From an uncultured Peptostreptococcaceae bacterium (GTDB taxonomy: Bacteria; Bacillota; Clostridia; Tissierellales; Peptoniphilaceae): a DNA stretch of 7,043 bases. This document shows, in pieces, positions 1 through 5,066 of this stretch. A program made the translations under genes and the position numbers. The DNA is taken from the NCBI GenBank assembly GCA_945910665.1, contig CAMDZK010000055.1:1-7043 (forward strand), in the 5' to 3' direction. The notes beneath the pieces are model-generated. The model saw nothing but the letters and a program-made list of their open reading frames with translations, did no database searches and was not told where the DNA came from. Each line of letters begins with the position of its first letter. The stretch's first letter is position 1.

Positions 1-37
1 GATATTTTTAATTTGTGAATCGAGTTTTTTCTAATTG

Positions 38-54
38 TGTTATAATTGTATAGT
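38..54 (+). promoter_or_regulatory. Predicted extended -10 promoter of the DAACS transporter gene
   Basis: TGTTATAAT at 38-46 is a perfect extended -10 element (TGn plus TATAAT). No good -35 lies at 16-18 bp, which is tolerated by extended -10 promoters. Transcription would start near 53, giving a leader of about 39 nt with AAGGA (81-85) six bases ahead of the ATG. A second weaker box, TATAGT, lies at 49-54. The rest of the leader shows no clear riboswitch or operator. This is predicted from sequence only. Confidence 0.55.
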
Positions 55-91
55 AAATTCTACAAAAATCAAAATAAAGTAAGGAATAAAA

Positions 92-1318
92 ATGCAACGA
101 ATTTTTGAAAAGAAATATTTGTTTATCCGTATTGCCATTGGTTTCGTCCTGGGGATTTTCTTAGGGTTCCTATTGCCCGAATTCTCTATTCGAACGAAAG
201 TTATCGGCGATATTTATTTGCGTTTAATTAAGATGATGATCGTCCCAATTATTTTTTGTGCTGTCGCAGGGGGGATTATCAATATTGAAAATCCGAAAGA
301 TTTACGACGCATTGGCGCAAAGACAGTGACATTATATGTACTGATGTTTATCGTATCGGCAGTTGTATCCTTAGGAGTAGCATATACGATGCGCCCAGGC
401 TTAGGTGTGGTGTTGGATCATCCGCCAGCTTTTGAACAGGAATTCACAACGCCAACCGTGGAAGGATTTCTGTTAAATATCTTTCCTGATAACCCGATTG
501 CGGCCATGGCAAGTGGAGATATCTTGCCTGTGATTATCTTTACGGCATTATTTTCTGTAGCGATTATTGCTGTGGGGCGAGAGGCAAAACCCGTTCGGGA
601 TTTTGTAAATAGTTTAAGTACTGTAAGTTTTAAAATTTTAGACTATGTCATGGAGGTATCTCCTATTGGGGTCATGTCTTTGATGGCGTTTTCCGTTGCC
701 CAATATGGTGCAGGAATTTTCACCGCTTTAGGAAAGTACATTTTGACCTGTTACATTGCCTGTGTCATGACTTTTTTTATTGCAATGTACTTGCCATTGT
801 ACTTGCAGACAAGAATGAAACTATCGACACTCCTAAAAGGACTCTACAAAATTTGGTTGGTCACATTATCAACTACAAGCAGTGCGGCAGCCCTTCCCAC
901 ATCGATACGTGTCAGTACGGAAGACTTTGGAGCACCAGAAGGAATCACTAACTTTACTTTGCCACTTGGTTGCACAATAAATATGTGTGGCGGCGCTTGT
1001 TCTTTTGCTTGTCTTGCTGTTTTTGTATCGGATTTTTACAACCTACCTCTTACAGTGTTTCAAATTGTTATGCTCGTGTTTGTTGCAACGGTTTTAAATA
1101 TGGCAGCGCCAGGAATTCCAGGGGGAGGAATTATTTTAGGTGCGAGTTTCCTCTCCATTTTGGGACTTCCTTTTGATTTAATGGGCCCCATCGCAGCATT
1201 TTACAGACTACTGGATATGGCCTTTACGACAATGAATGTCACAGGAGATATCGTGGCAAATCTCATGATTGCAAAATCTGAAAAAGAGTGGAGCATTGAA
1301 ATGATCCCACAAAGATAA
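92..1318 (+). CDS. Dicarboxylate/amino acid:cation symporter (DAACS family), atypical binding site
   Basis: This 408-aa integral membrane protein belongs to the DAACS/GltP family (Na+- or H+-coupled uptake of dicarboxylates or amino acids). Family signatures are in order: a serine-rich re-entrant hairpin STTSSAAALP (260-269), the TM7 segment LPLGCTINMCGG (291-301), a glycine/proline-rich second hairpin with PGIPGGG (about residues 336-342), and TM8 with D375...N382-V-T-G-D386. Length is close to the 400-430 aa usual for the family. The start is supported by AAGGA six bases upstream. The binding site is unusual. By hand alignment to archaeal GltPh, the NMDGT motif reads NMCGG (C299 for the Na-site Asp), F378 stands where Arg397 binds the acidic side chain, and Y371 replaces Asp390. 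Asp394, Thr398, Asn401 and Asp405 equivalents remain. Transport of glutamate or aspartate is therefore doubtful; substrate and coupling ion are unknown. It is monocistronic, ending in the terminator at 1317-1344. Confidence 0.9.
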   Translation: MQRIFEKKYLFIRIAIGFVLGIFLGFLLPEFSIRTKVIGDIYLRLIKMMIVPIIFCAVAGGIINIENPKDLRRIGAKTVTLYVLMFIVSAVVSLGVAYTMRPGLGVVLDHPPAFEQEFTTPTVEGFLLNIFPDNPIAAMASGDILPVIIFTALFSVAIIAVGREAKPVRDFVNSLSTVSFKILDYVMEVSPIGVMSLMAFSVAQYGAGIFTALGKYILTCYIACVMTFFIAMYLPLYLQTRMKLSTLLKGLYKIWLVTLSTTSSAAALPTSIRVSTEDFGAPEGITNFTLPLGCTINMCGGACSFACLAVFVSDFYNLPLTVFQIVMLVFVATVLNMAAPGIPGGGIILGASFLSILGLPFDLMGPIAAFYRLLDMAFTTMNVTGDIVANLMIAKSEKEWSIEMIPQR

Positions 1319-1344
1319 AGACGAAGTGCGCGCACTTCGTCTTT
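1317..1344. terminator. Bidirectional terminator, perfect 28-bp palindrome
   Basis: The sequence from 1317 to 1344 equals its own reverse complement; each arm is AAAGACGAAGTGCG or its complement. It lies between two convergent genes. It overlaps the TAA of the symporter gene (1316-1318) and stops one base before the stop codon of the hemerythrin gene (1346). As RNA it folds into a GC-rich hairpin of about 12 bp on either strand. T-rich sequence follows on both sides: TTTCTTATAATTT on plus and CTTTATCTTTG on minus. Confidence 0.9.
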
Positions 1345-1345
1345 C

Positions 1346-1801
1346 TTATAATTTCTTTAATAACGTTGCCTTTTCTTCTTCTAAGACTTTCTCAAACTCT
1401 TCAAGTAATTCTTCTTGCATTTCCTTTGGAAGAACTTTTTTTGCAATTGGAATGAATTCTTTTTCTTCTTCATCCATATGATGTTCTAAGACTTCTTTAA
1501 GTACAGATAGTTTTGCGTCCCAAGTTTCATTCTCGAGGAAAGTTTTATGTACAACGCTGAATTGATAACTTCCGAGGCTATGCTCTTCTTCCATTTCGAG
1601 AACTACTTCTTTGTCTTCACCATCCACTTTTTCTTTCACTTTTGGAAAAAGAACCTTTTCTTCCGCTTCATGATGACCATGGATACTGGCATATAAATCG
1701 ACAAAAAGTTCTTGTTTTTTCTTCCCACTGGCCTCTTCAATTGCTGTAATTTGTTTCTTGTATTTCGTGTGTTCCTCTTTGATGTGCTCTAATACGTTCA
1801 T
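1346..1801 (-). CDS. Hemerythrin (HHE cation-binding) domain protein
   Basis: This is a 151-aa, soluble, mostly helical and strongly acidic protein with a single hemerythrin/HHE domain, expected to carry a non-haem di-iron centre. Candidate iron ligands are H11 in the first helix, the H44-x3-E48 motif in HHEAEE, H74, and the H108-x3-E112 motif in HHMDEEE. The last 25 residues are Glu/Lys/Leu rich and helical. Bacterial members bind O2 or take part in iron, oxygen or NO handling; which applies here cannot be read from sequence. The start at 1801 is preferred over an in-frame ATG five codons upstream (1816) because AAAGGAGAT lies between them and is correctly spaced for 1801. It is transcribed alone, divergently from tRNA-Ser, with the shared palindromic terminator downstream. 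No GTAAC-N4-GTTAC site like that of hcp is seen upstream. Confidence 0.87.
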   Translation of the reverse strand: MNVLEHIKEEHTKYKKQITAIEEASGKKKQELFVDLYASIHGHHEAEEKVLFPKVKEKVDGEDKEVVLEMEEEHSLGSYQFSVVHKTFLENETWDAKLSVLKEVLEHHMDEEEKEFIPIAKKVLPKEMQEELLEEFEKVLEEEKATLLKKL

Positions 1802-1842
1802 AAGATCTCCTTTCATTTGTTTATATTGTTTATACCCAATAA

Positions 1843-1868
1843 ATCCTAAATCTTGAGATTTGTAGGAT
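1843..1868. repeat. Imperfect inverted repeat between the hemerythrin gene and tRNA-Ser
   Basis: ATCCTA and AATCT (left arm) face AGATT and TAGGAT (right arm) across TG, with two extra bases (TG) in the right arm. The element lies between divergent transcription units and covers the predicted -35 of the tRNA promoter. It could be an operator for the hemerythrin gene or a chance AT-rich dyad; nothing in the sequence decides. Confidence 0.35.
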
Positions 1869-1888
1869 GGAGTGGTAAAATGAAAAAG
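1853..1888 (+). promoter_or_regulatory. Promoter of tRNA-Ser(CGA)
   Basis: TTGAGA (1853-1858) and TAAAAT (1876-1881) are separated by exactly 17 bp, each one base from consensus. TGG just before TAAAAT adds an extended -10 element. Transcription would start near 1888, about five bases before the mature tRNA 5' end, as expected for a strong stable-RNA promoter. Confidence 0.8.
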
Positions 1889-1892
1889 TCTT

Positions 1893-1981
1893 GGAGAAGT
1901 ATCGAAGTGGTCATAACGGGGCTGACTCGAAATCAGTTAGGGCGTAAGCCCACGTGGGTTCGAATCCCACCTTCTCCGCCA
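1893..1981 (+). tRNA. tRNA-Ser, anticodon CGA (reads UCG)
   Basis: All arms of a class II tRNA can be drawn by hand. The acceptor GGAGAAG (1893-1899) pairs with CTTCTCC (1971-1977), followed by G73 and an encoded CCA (1979-1981). A three-base D stem TCG/CGG encloses AAGTGGTCATAA. The anticodon stem GCTGA/TCAGT encloses CTCGAAA, with anticodon CGA at 1928-1930. The long variable arm GGGC-GTAA-GCCC (1940-1951) is typical of tRNA-Ser. The T arm is GTGGG-TTCGAAT-CCCAC (1954-1970). The long arm, the CGA anticodon and the GGAGAAG acceptor all agree on serine. It is a single-gene unit with its own promoter and terminator. Confidence 0.97.
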
Positions 1982-2014
1982 AAAAAGCCAGTTGCGAATG
2001 CAATTGGCTTTTTT
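1982..2014 (+). terminator. Rho-independent terminator of tRNA-Ser
   Basis: GCCAGTTGC (1987-1995) pairs with GCAATTGGC (2000-2008), with one G-T wobble, around a GAAT loop. The stem is flanked by an A run upstream and six T residues at 2009-2014. It starts directly after the CCA end of the tRNA. Its 3' arm and T run are also the first bases of repeat copy A. Confidence 0.88.
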
Positions 2015-2144
2015 CACGATGCGATTCGCATTGCATCACAGCGAGCAAAGCGAGCGGCATCTCAGTGCGAAGCACTGTATCACTACTCACCTCACTATCG
2101 GTCGCATAATTTCACACTGAGCGAAAGCTCAGTAATTCACTTCA
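2002..2144. repeat. Hairpin-rich intergenic repeat, copy A
   Basis: About 143 bp, repeated without gaps 206 bp downstream (copy B) with about 15 differences by hand count, so near 90% identity. Internal structure: ATGCGA-T-TCGCAT (2019-2031), AGTGC-GAA-GCACT (2064-2076), ACTGAGC-GAAA-GCTCAGT with a GNRA-type loop (2116-2133), and a second TCGCAT (2102-2107) that could pair with the first ATGCGA to close a larger fold. GCGAGC also occurs twice around AAA (2041-2055). No start codon, ribosome binding site or coding pattern is shared between copies, so it looks like a non-coding dispersed repeat. The family was not recognised. Confidence 0.8.
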
Positions 2145-2163
2145 CCGCCACCATGTGACAACT

Positions 2164-2195
2164 AGTCCAATAAAGTCGCAATATACTATTGGATT
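2164..2195. other. Stem-loop in the spacer between repeat copies
   Basis: AGTCCAATA (2164-2172) faces TATTGGATT (2187-2195), nine pairs with one G-T wobble around a 14-base AT-rich loop. ACTAG occurs just outside at 2161-2165 and again at 2198-2202. It sits just before repeat copy B and may be a decayed terminator or part of the repeat unit. No T run follows on the plus strand, so an active terminator is unlikely. Confidence 0.4.
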
Positions 2196-2207
2196 CATAC
2201 TAGCGCG

Positions 2208-2350
2208 AATTGGCTCTTTTTACGATGCGACTCGCATTGCATCACAGGGAGCAAAGTGAGCGGCCTCTCGGTGCGAAGTACTGTATCACTACTCACTCCA
2301 CTATGGGTCGCATAATTTCTCACTGAGCGACAACTCAGTATTTCACTTTC
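2208..2350. repeat. Hairpin-rich intergenic repeat, copy B
   Basis: Second copy of the element at 2002-2144, aligned without insertion or deletion. The hairpins are largely kept. ATGCGA-C-TCGCAT differs only at the unpaired centre. GGTGC-GAA-GTACT carries two changes that both convert Watson-Crick pairs into G-U pairs. ACTGAG/CTCAGT keeps six pairs but loses the GAAA loop. This suggests selection or amplification of a structured sequence. It lies just beyond the folT terminator, so it is probably outside both flanking transcripts. Confidence 0.8.
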
Positions 2351-2358
2351 ATCTCACC

Positions 2359-2389
2359 AAAAAACCCTAGGTCTATTCAACCTAGGGTT
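2359..2389 (-). terminator. Rho-independent terminator of folT
   Basis: AACCCTAGGT (2363-2372) and ACCTAGGGTT (2380-2389) form a perfect 10-bp stem around a 7-base loop. On the minus strand the stem is followed by a run of six T (2364-2359, partly within the stem). It begins six bases after the folT stop codon, ending the folC-folT unit. Confidence 0.9.
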
Positions 2390-2394
2390 CACTT

Positions 2395-2916
2395 TTATTG
2401 AAAAGCTTGTCTTTCTTTTCGAAGTGTTGGAATCGTAAATACTTTTTTCTCCATCAGCATAATTGTAATCACTTGCACTGGAATCATCACGAGTGCGTTG
2501 ATCATGCGCGTTGCTTGGATGGCGACGGCTGCTTTCCCTGTCATCATATACACCCAAAGAGAGTTAAGTCCCATGTGATAGAGTACTTGGATGATGACGA
2601 CTGCTGCAATAATGTGAACGAGTTTTACTTCCTTACGGTGTAAGAAAATTCCATAGGTCAAACCCGTGAGAAAAGCGGTGAGGGTAAATCCTGGGAAGAA
2701 AGGACCGGAAGGAAAGAGGGTCGCTCCAATTAAATCGGCGATGACAGCGCCTGCTGCGCCCCAAAGTGGGCCGTATAGCATGCCAATGGCTGCAAGGGGA
2801 ATAAAGCTAAACCCAATGCGGATAAATGGTGTGTTGATGGATAAAAAGCGGGACAGCACGATTTGAAGTGCGATGAGTAACGCAATATTAACCATTCTTC
2901 GTACATTTTTGTTCAT
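2395..2916 (-). CDS. folT: Folate ECF transporter S component FolT
   Basis: FolT is the membrane-embedded substrate-binding subunit of an energy-coupling-factor transporter; it captures folates and relies on a shared EcfA/A'/T module encoded elsewhere. The 173-aa length is normal for the family. About six hydrophobic segments are visible, at roughly residues 8-28, 33-48, 50-66, 76-91, 99-125 and 138-155. The stretch YGPLWGAAGAVIADLIGA (48-65) resembles the conserved FolT core. A basic N-terminus (KNVRR) and basic tail fit an inside-positive topology. The start at 2916 is chosen because AGGAGG (2924-2929) lies seven bases upstream. An open frame continues upstream to 3021 but runs through the riboswitch and is not coding. 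The substrate assignment rests on family resemblance, the upstream THF riboswitch and the neighbouring folC, which all agree. Confidence 0.93.
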   Translation of the reverse strand: MNKNVRRMVNIALLIALQIVLSRFLSINTPFIRIGFSFIPLAAIGMLYGPLWGAAGAVIADLIGATLFPSGPFFPGFTLTAFLTGLTYGIFLHRKEVKLVHIIAAVVIIQVLYHMGLNSLWVYMMTGKAAVAIQATRMINALVMIPVQVITIMLMEKKVFTIPTLRKERQAFQ

Positions 2917-2940
2917 TAAAAAACCTCCTAATGGATAGTT

Positions 2941-2967
2941 GCCACGAAGAGGATTCTCATTCATGGC
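2941..2967 (-). promoter_or_regulatory. Leader hairpin competing with riboswitch P1 (predicted expression platform)
   Basis: Read on the minus strand, GCCATGAA (2967-2960) pairs with TTCGTGGC (2948-2941, one G-U), and GAG with CTC inside, around AATC. Its 5' end reuses GCCA, the 3' strand of riboswitch helix P1, so the hairpin and P1 exclude each other. Its 3' side contains CCTCTT (2952-2947), which can pair with the folT Shine-Dalgarno AGGAGG (2929-2924). With THF bound, P1 would free CCTCTT to mask the ribosome site. Without THF the hairpin would hold CCTCTT and leave folT open. This is a hand-derived model. Confidence 0.6.
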
Positions 2968-3056
2968 AGCGGATGCGAAAATATACCGCGGATTACCCTT
3001 CGTCCGATGACAACACCCCATTCATCGGCACTTAACGCATATTTTCTACTCTAGCC
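2965..3056 (-). promoter_or_regulatory. Tetrahydrofolate (THF) riboswitch, class I, controlling folT
   Basis: On the minus strand this segment matches the remembered class I THF riboswitch consensus block by block: GAGTAGA, then GCGTTAAGTG, a 7-bp P3 stem CCGATGA/TCATCGG (3028-3022 with 3010-3004) with the loop around ATGGGGTGTTG, then CGAAGGGTAATCCGCGG, and a closing GCATCCGCTGCC. P2 is AAAATAT (3045-3039) with ATATTTT (2984-2978). P1 is GGC-AG with CTGCC, with one bulged T. The aptamer senses reduced folates and usually represses folate uptake genes. It lies directly upstream of folT and starts eight bases after the folC stop codon. No T-run terminator follows the aptamer, so control is probably at translation start. 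Confidence 0.95.
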
Positions 3057-3064
3057 AAATGTAT

Positions 3065-4318
3065 TTAATTTTCTAAGTAGCTGTAAACGTCATTAAGAAT
3101 CGTCAAACTACCGAAAATGCATATACCGTCTGTTTTTTCCGACAGCGCGACTTTCATTGCATCTTGCACGGAAGGGGTTACAGTGACAACTCCCCCTTTT
3201 TCTCGTATGACTTCCGCCGCTCGTTTAGCAGGCAAAGCCCTTGGATTATTGGGAGTTACGGCAATCCATTTGTCAATGTGTGGGAGCATTGTCTCCACAA
3301 TACGATTATACCCTTTATCCGCTAAAACACCAAAAATTCCCAACATTTTCTTTTCTGGGAAATAATATTGTAGATTTTCCTTTAAACTTTCGGCTCCTTG
3401 TGGGTTGTGCGCTGCATCAATAATGATAAGAGGGTCATGATGAACGACTTCAAAACGTCCTAACCATTCCGTTTTTTTGAGTGCATTTTTCACAGCACTT
3501 TCACTGATCTCACATTTTACTTTTAAGACATCGACCGCCGTGAGTACAAGGCCAACATTCAGCATCTGAAAAAGTCCCAACAAACCCAGTTCATAATGTT
3601 TTCGATTCCCATAGGAGAAAACTTGCTTCTCGTCGGTGAATGATTCTGGATGGGTAGGGCCAGGTGCTGCAATGTAAAATGGCGCATGTTTTTCTTTCGC
3701 TCTTTCTTCAAGTACACCCAAAGCGCGTGAATCTTGCTGGATCGCCACCACTGGAACATTAGGCTTAATGATGCCAGCTTTTTCAGAGGCGATTTTTTCT
3801 AGCGTATCGCCAAGTTCTGCCACATGATCCATGCCAATGGCCGTGATAATGGATAAAACGGGATGGACAACATTGGTTGCATCAAGTCTTCCTCCAAGAC
3901 CTGTTTCAATCACAGCAAAATCGCATTCTTTTTTTGCAAAATAAATGAAGGCGAGAGCTGTGATGCGTTCGTATTCCGTGGGTGCGTCGTCCATCTGCTC
4001 AATCGCTTCTTTCAATATTTCTACACATTCAATGAAATGCTCTTTCGAAATGGGGATAGCGTTTACTTGCATGCGTTCTTCAAAGGTGCGAATAGATGGG
4101 GAGATATACAGTCCTGTTTTATATCCTGTGGCCGTGAGAATGTCCGCCAACATTTTTGCGGTACTTCCTTTTCCATTGGTTCCCGCAATATGGATGACTT
4201 TTGTTTTTAATTGGGGTTGACCCAATTTTTCCATGAGTGCGTCCATGCGAGAAAGGCCTAAAATACTTCCTTTCCATTCAGTTTCGTATATATATTGGAT
4301 AGCTTGTTCGTACGTCAT
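3065..4318 (-). CDS. folC: Bifunctional folylpolyglutamate synthase / dihydrofolate synthase
   Basis: FolC is a cytoplasmic Mur-ligase-like ATPase that adds glutamate to dihydropteroate and/or to reduced folates, trapping them in the cell. The 417-aa protein carries the family landmarks: P-loop AGTNGKGST (45-53), SPSIRTFEERMQVN (73-86), ETGLGGRLDATNV (138-150), IGMDH (161-165), SEKAGIIK with the conserved lysine K180, GRFEVV (287-292), and DAAHNP (301-306) in the C-terminal domain. The start at 4318 is chosen because AAAGGAGA lies just upstream and the protein then begins MTYEQAIQYI, as is usual for FolC. The 31 extra upstream codons would cross the promoter region. It is the first gene of a folC-folT unit. 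Whether it has both activities or only the polyglutamylation step cannot be told from sequence; no other folate biosynthesis gene is in the window. Confidence 0.96.
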   Translation of the reverse strand: MTYEQAIQYIYETEWKGSILGLSRMDALMEKLGQPQLKTKVIHIAGTNGKGSTAKMLADILTATGYKTGLYISPSIRTFEERMQVNAIPISKEHFIECVEILKEAIEQMDDAPTEYERITALAFIYFAKKECDFAVIETGLGGRLDATNVVHPVLSIITAIGMDHVAELGDTLEKIASEKAGIIKPNVPVVAIQQDSRALGVLEERAKEKHAPFYIAAPGPTHPESFTDEKQVFSYGNRKHYELGLLGLFQMLNVGLVLTAVDVLKVKCEISESAVKNALKKTEWLGRFEVVHHDPLIIIDAAHNPQGAESLKENLQYYFPEKKMLGIFGVLADKGYNRIVETMLPHIDKWIAVTPNNPRALPAKRAAEVIREKGGVVTVTPSVQDAMKVALSEKTDGICIFGSLTILNDVYSYLEN

Positions 4319-4337
4319 AGATTCTCCTTTGATCAAA

Positions 4338-4360
4338 TATAATCTTCTGATGGGTATAAT
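4338..4360 (+). promoter_or_regulatory. Candidate -10 boxes for the 4413 gene / hcpR-like unit
   Basis: Two perfect TATAAT hexamers occur on the plus strand, at 4338-4343 and 4355-4360. Neither has a clear -35 at standard spacing; the best is TTGATC at 4329-4334, 20 bp from the second box. The second box shares its bases with the predicted folC -10 on the other strand. Confidence 0.35.
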
Positions 4361-4384
4361 ATCATGTATCCATATAAATGAAAA
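4356..4384 (-). promoter_or_regulatory. folC: Predicted promoter of folC
   Basis: Read on the minus strand, TTTTCA (4384-4379) and TATTAT (4361-4356) are 17 bp apart, matching four and five of six consensus bases. The start would be near 4349, giving a leader of about 30 nt containing AAAGGAG. The -10 overlaps a plus-strand TATAAT (4355-4360) that could serve the divergent gene. Confidence 0.5.
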
Positions 4385-4412
4385 TAAGCGATATAAGAAA
4401 TGGAGGATCATG

Positions 4413-5057
4413 ATGTATAAAAAATGGTTAGATGAAATAAGGCGTGAGATTCAAAGTACTTGCGTGCACATTCAATTAGAAAATTTAGAAGTAACTTCGA
4501 AGCGTATGCGGGCCTACGTTTCGATTCTCGAAGGAATTCACACACTGCACACTTTAGATGACGATACAGAAGTATTTTTTGCCGATGAACAAGAAGTGAA
4601 AGATATACAAGATGATGCAAACCAAATCTACGTAGGTCAATTTGAAAGAGAATTAATTGGCGGTCGGATTGGAAGTGCGAAAATTTTCGTCCCAGAATCC
4701 ATCGTACGTAGACTTTCCATTGAAGAAGGGGATTGGGTGCGCGCCAAAGGCAATAAGACGATATTACTGAAAAATGGGTCGATGCGTACATTATATGACT
4801 ATGTGCCTTTAGAAAAAGCGGAAAAAATTCCTGAAACCGACCGCATACAAATAGAATTTCAACGCGTCGAATACGACGATATGGATGAGGTGTACTACCT
4901 ACAACCCACAGAAGACGATTTTCAAGGCGAACGCGTCGTCATTTCTGAAAAAGACCGTAGAAATTTATATATAGAAGAAGACGATTTAGTCGATTACGCC
5001 TACTTTAAGTCTGATCCTTTTGAAGGGCGACTTATCTGGAAACACAAACGAGACTAG
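4413..5057 (+). CDS. Uncharacterised acidic protein with two AbrB-like motifs
   Basis: The 214-aa protein was not recognised. It appears soluble: no signal peptide or membrane segment. Residues 1-75 look helical and acidic. Two internal segments resemble each other: AKIFVPESIVRRLSIEEGDW (89-108) and ERVVISEKDRRNLYIEEDDL (173-192). They share the pattern I/V-x-V/I-x-E-x3-R-x-L-x-I-E-E-x-D-x-V. The first also fits the AbrB/SpoVT swapped-hairpin pattern (xIPxxxRxxLgIxxGDxV), which in other proteins binds DNA; that function is not shown here. The intervening part is rich in Asp, Glu and Tyr. GGAGG at 4402-4406 is six bases before ATG 4413 and only three before ATG 4410, so 4413 is preferred. The stop is nine bases before the regulator gene, implying co-transcription and a possible link to its function. 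Confidence 0.85.
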   Translation: MYKKWLDEIRREIQSTCVHIQLENLEVTSKRMRAYVSILEGIHTLHTLDDDTEVFFADEQEVKDIQDDANQIYVGQFERELIGGRIGSAKIFVPESIVRRLSIEEGDWVRAKGNKTILLKNGSMRTLYDYVPLEKAEKIPETDRIQIEFQRVEYDDMDEVYYLQPTEDDFQGERVVISEKDRRNLYIEEDDLVDYAYFKSDPFEGRLIWKHKRD

Positions 5058-5066
5058 GGACGTGTG

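Noticed and set aside
970..1176. Small open frame inside the symporter gene
   Set aside because: It is in another frame of a clear membrane transporter, with no ribosome binding site and no recognisable product.
1893..1981. tRNA as an integration (att) site
   Set aside because: No integrase gene is present, and the tRNA 3' end is not duplicated in the downstream repeats.
1853..2158. Open frame of 101 codons across the tRNA and repeat copy A
   Set aside because: It reads straight through tRNA-Ser and its terminator, has no ribosome binding site, and its tail is the non-coding repeat.
2002..2350. CRISPR array or insertion sequence
   Set aside because: There are only two long copies 206 bp apart, with no short regular repeats, spacers, transposase gene, clear terminal inverted repeats or target duplication.
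2917..3021. N-terminal extension of FolT by 35 codons
   Set aside because: The extension is riboswitch and leader sequence; AGGAGG fits the start at 2916 and the protein then has normal FolT length.
4319..4411. 31-codon extension of FolC
   Set aside because: It crosses the promoter region, and the good ribosome binding site and usual FolC N-terminus point to 4318.
4233..4412. Upstream extension of the 4413 gene
   Set aside because: It would overlap the folC coding start antisense and the promoter region; GGAGG at 4402-4406 supports 4413.
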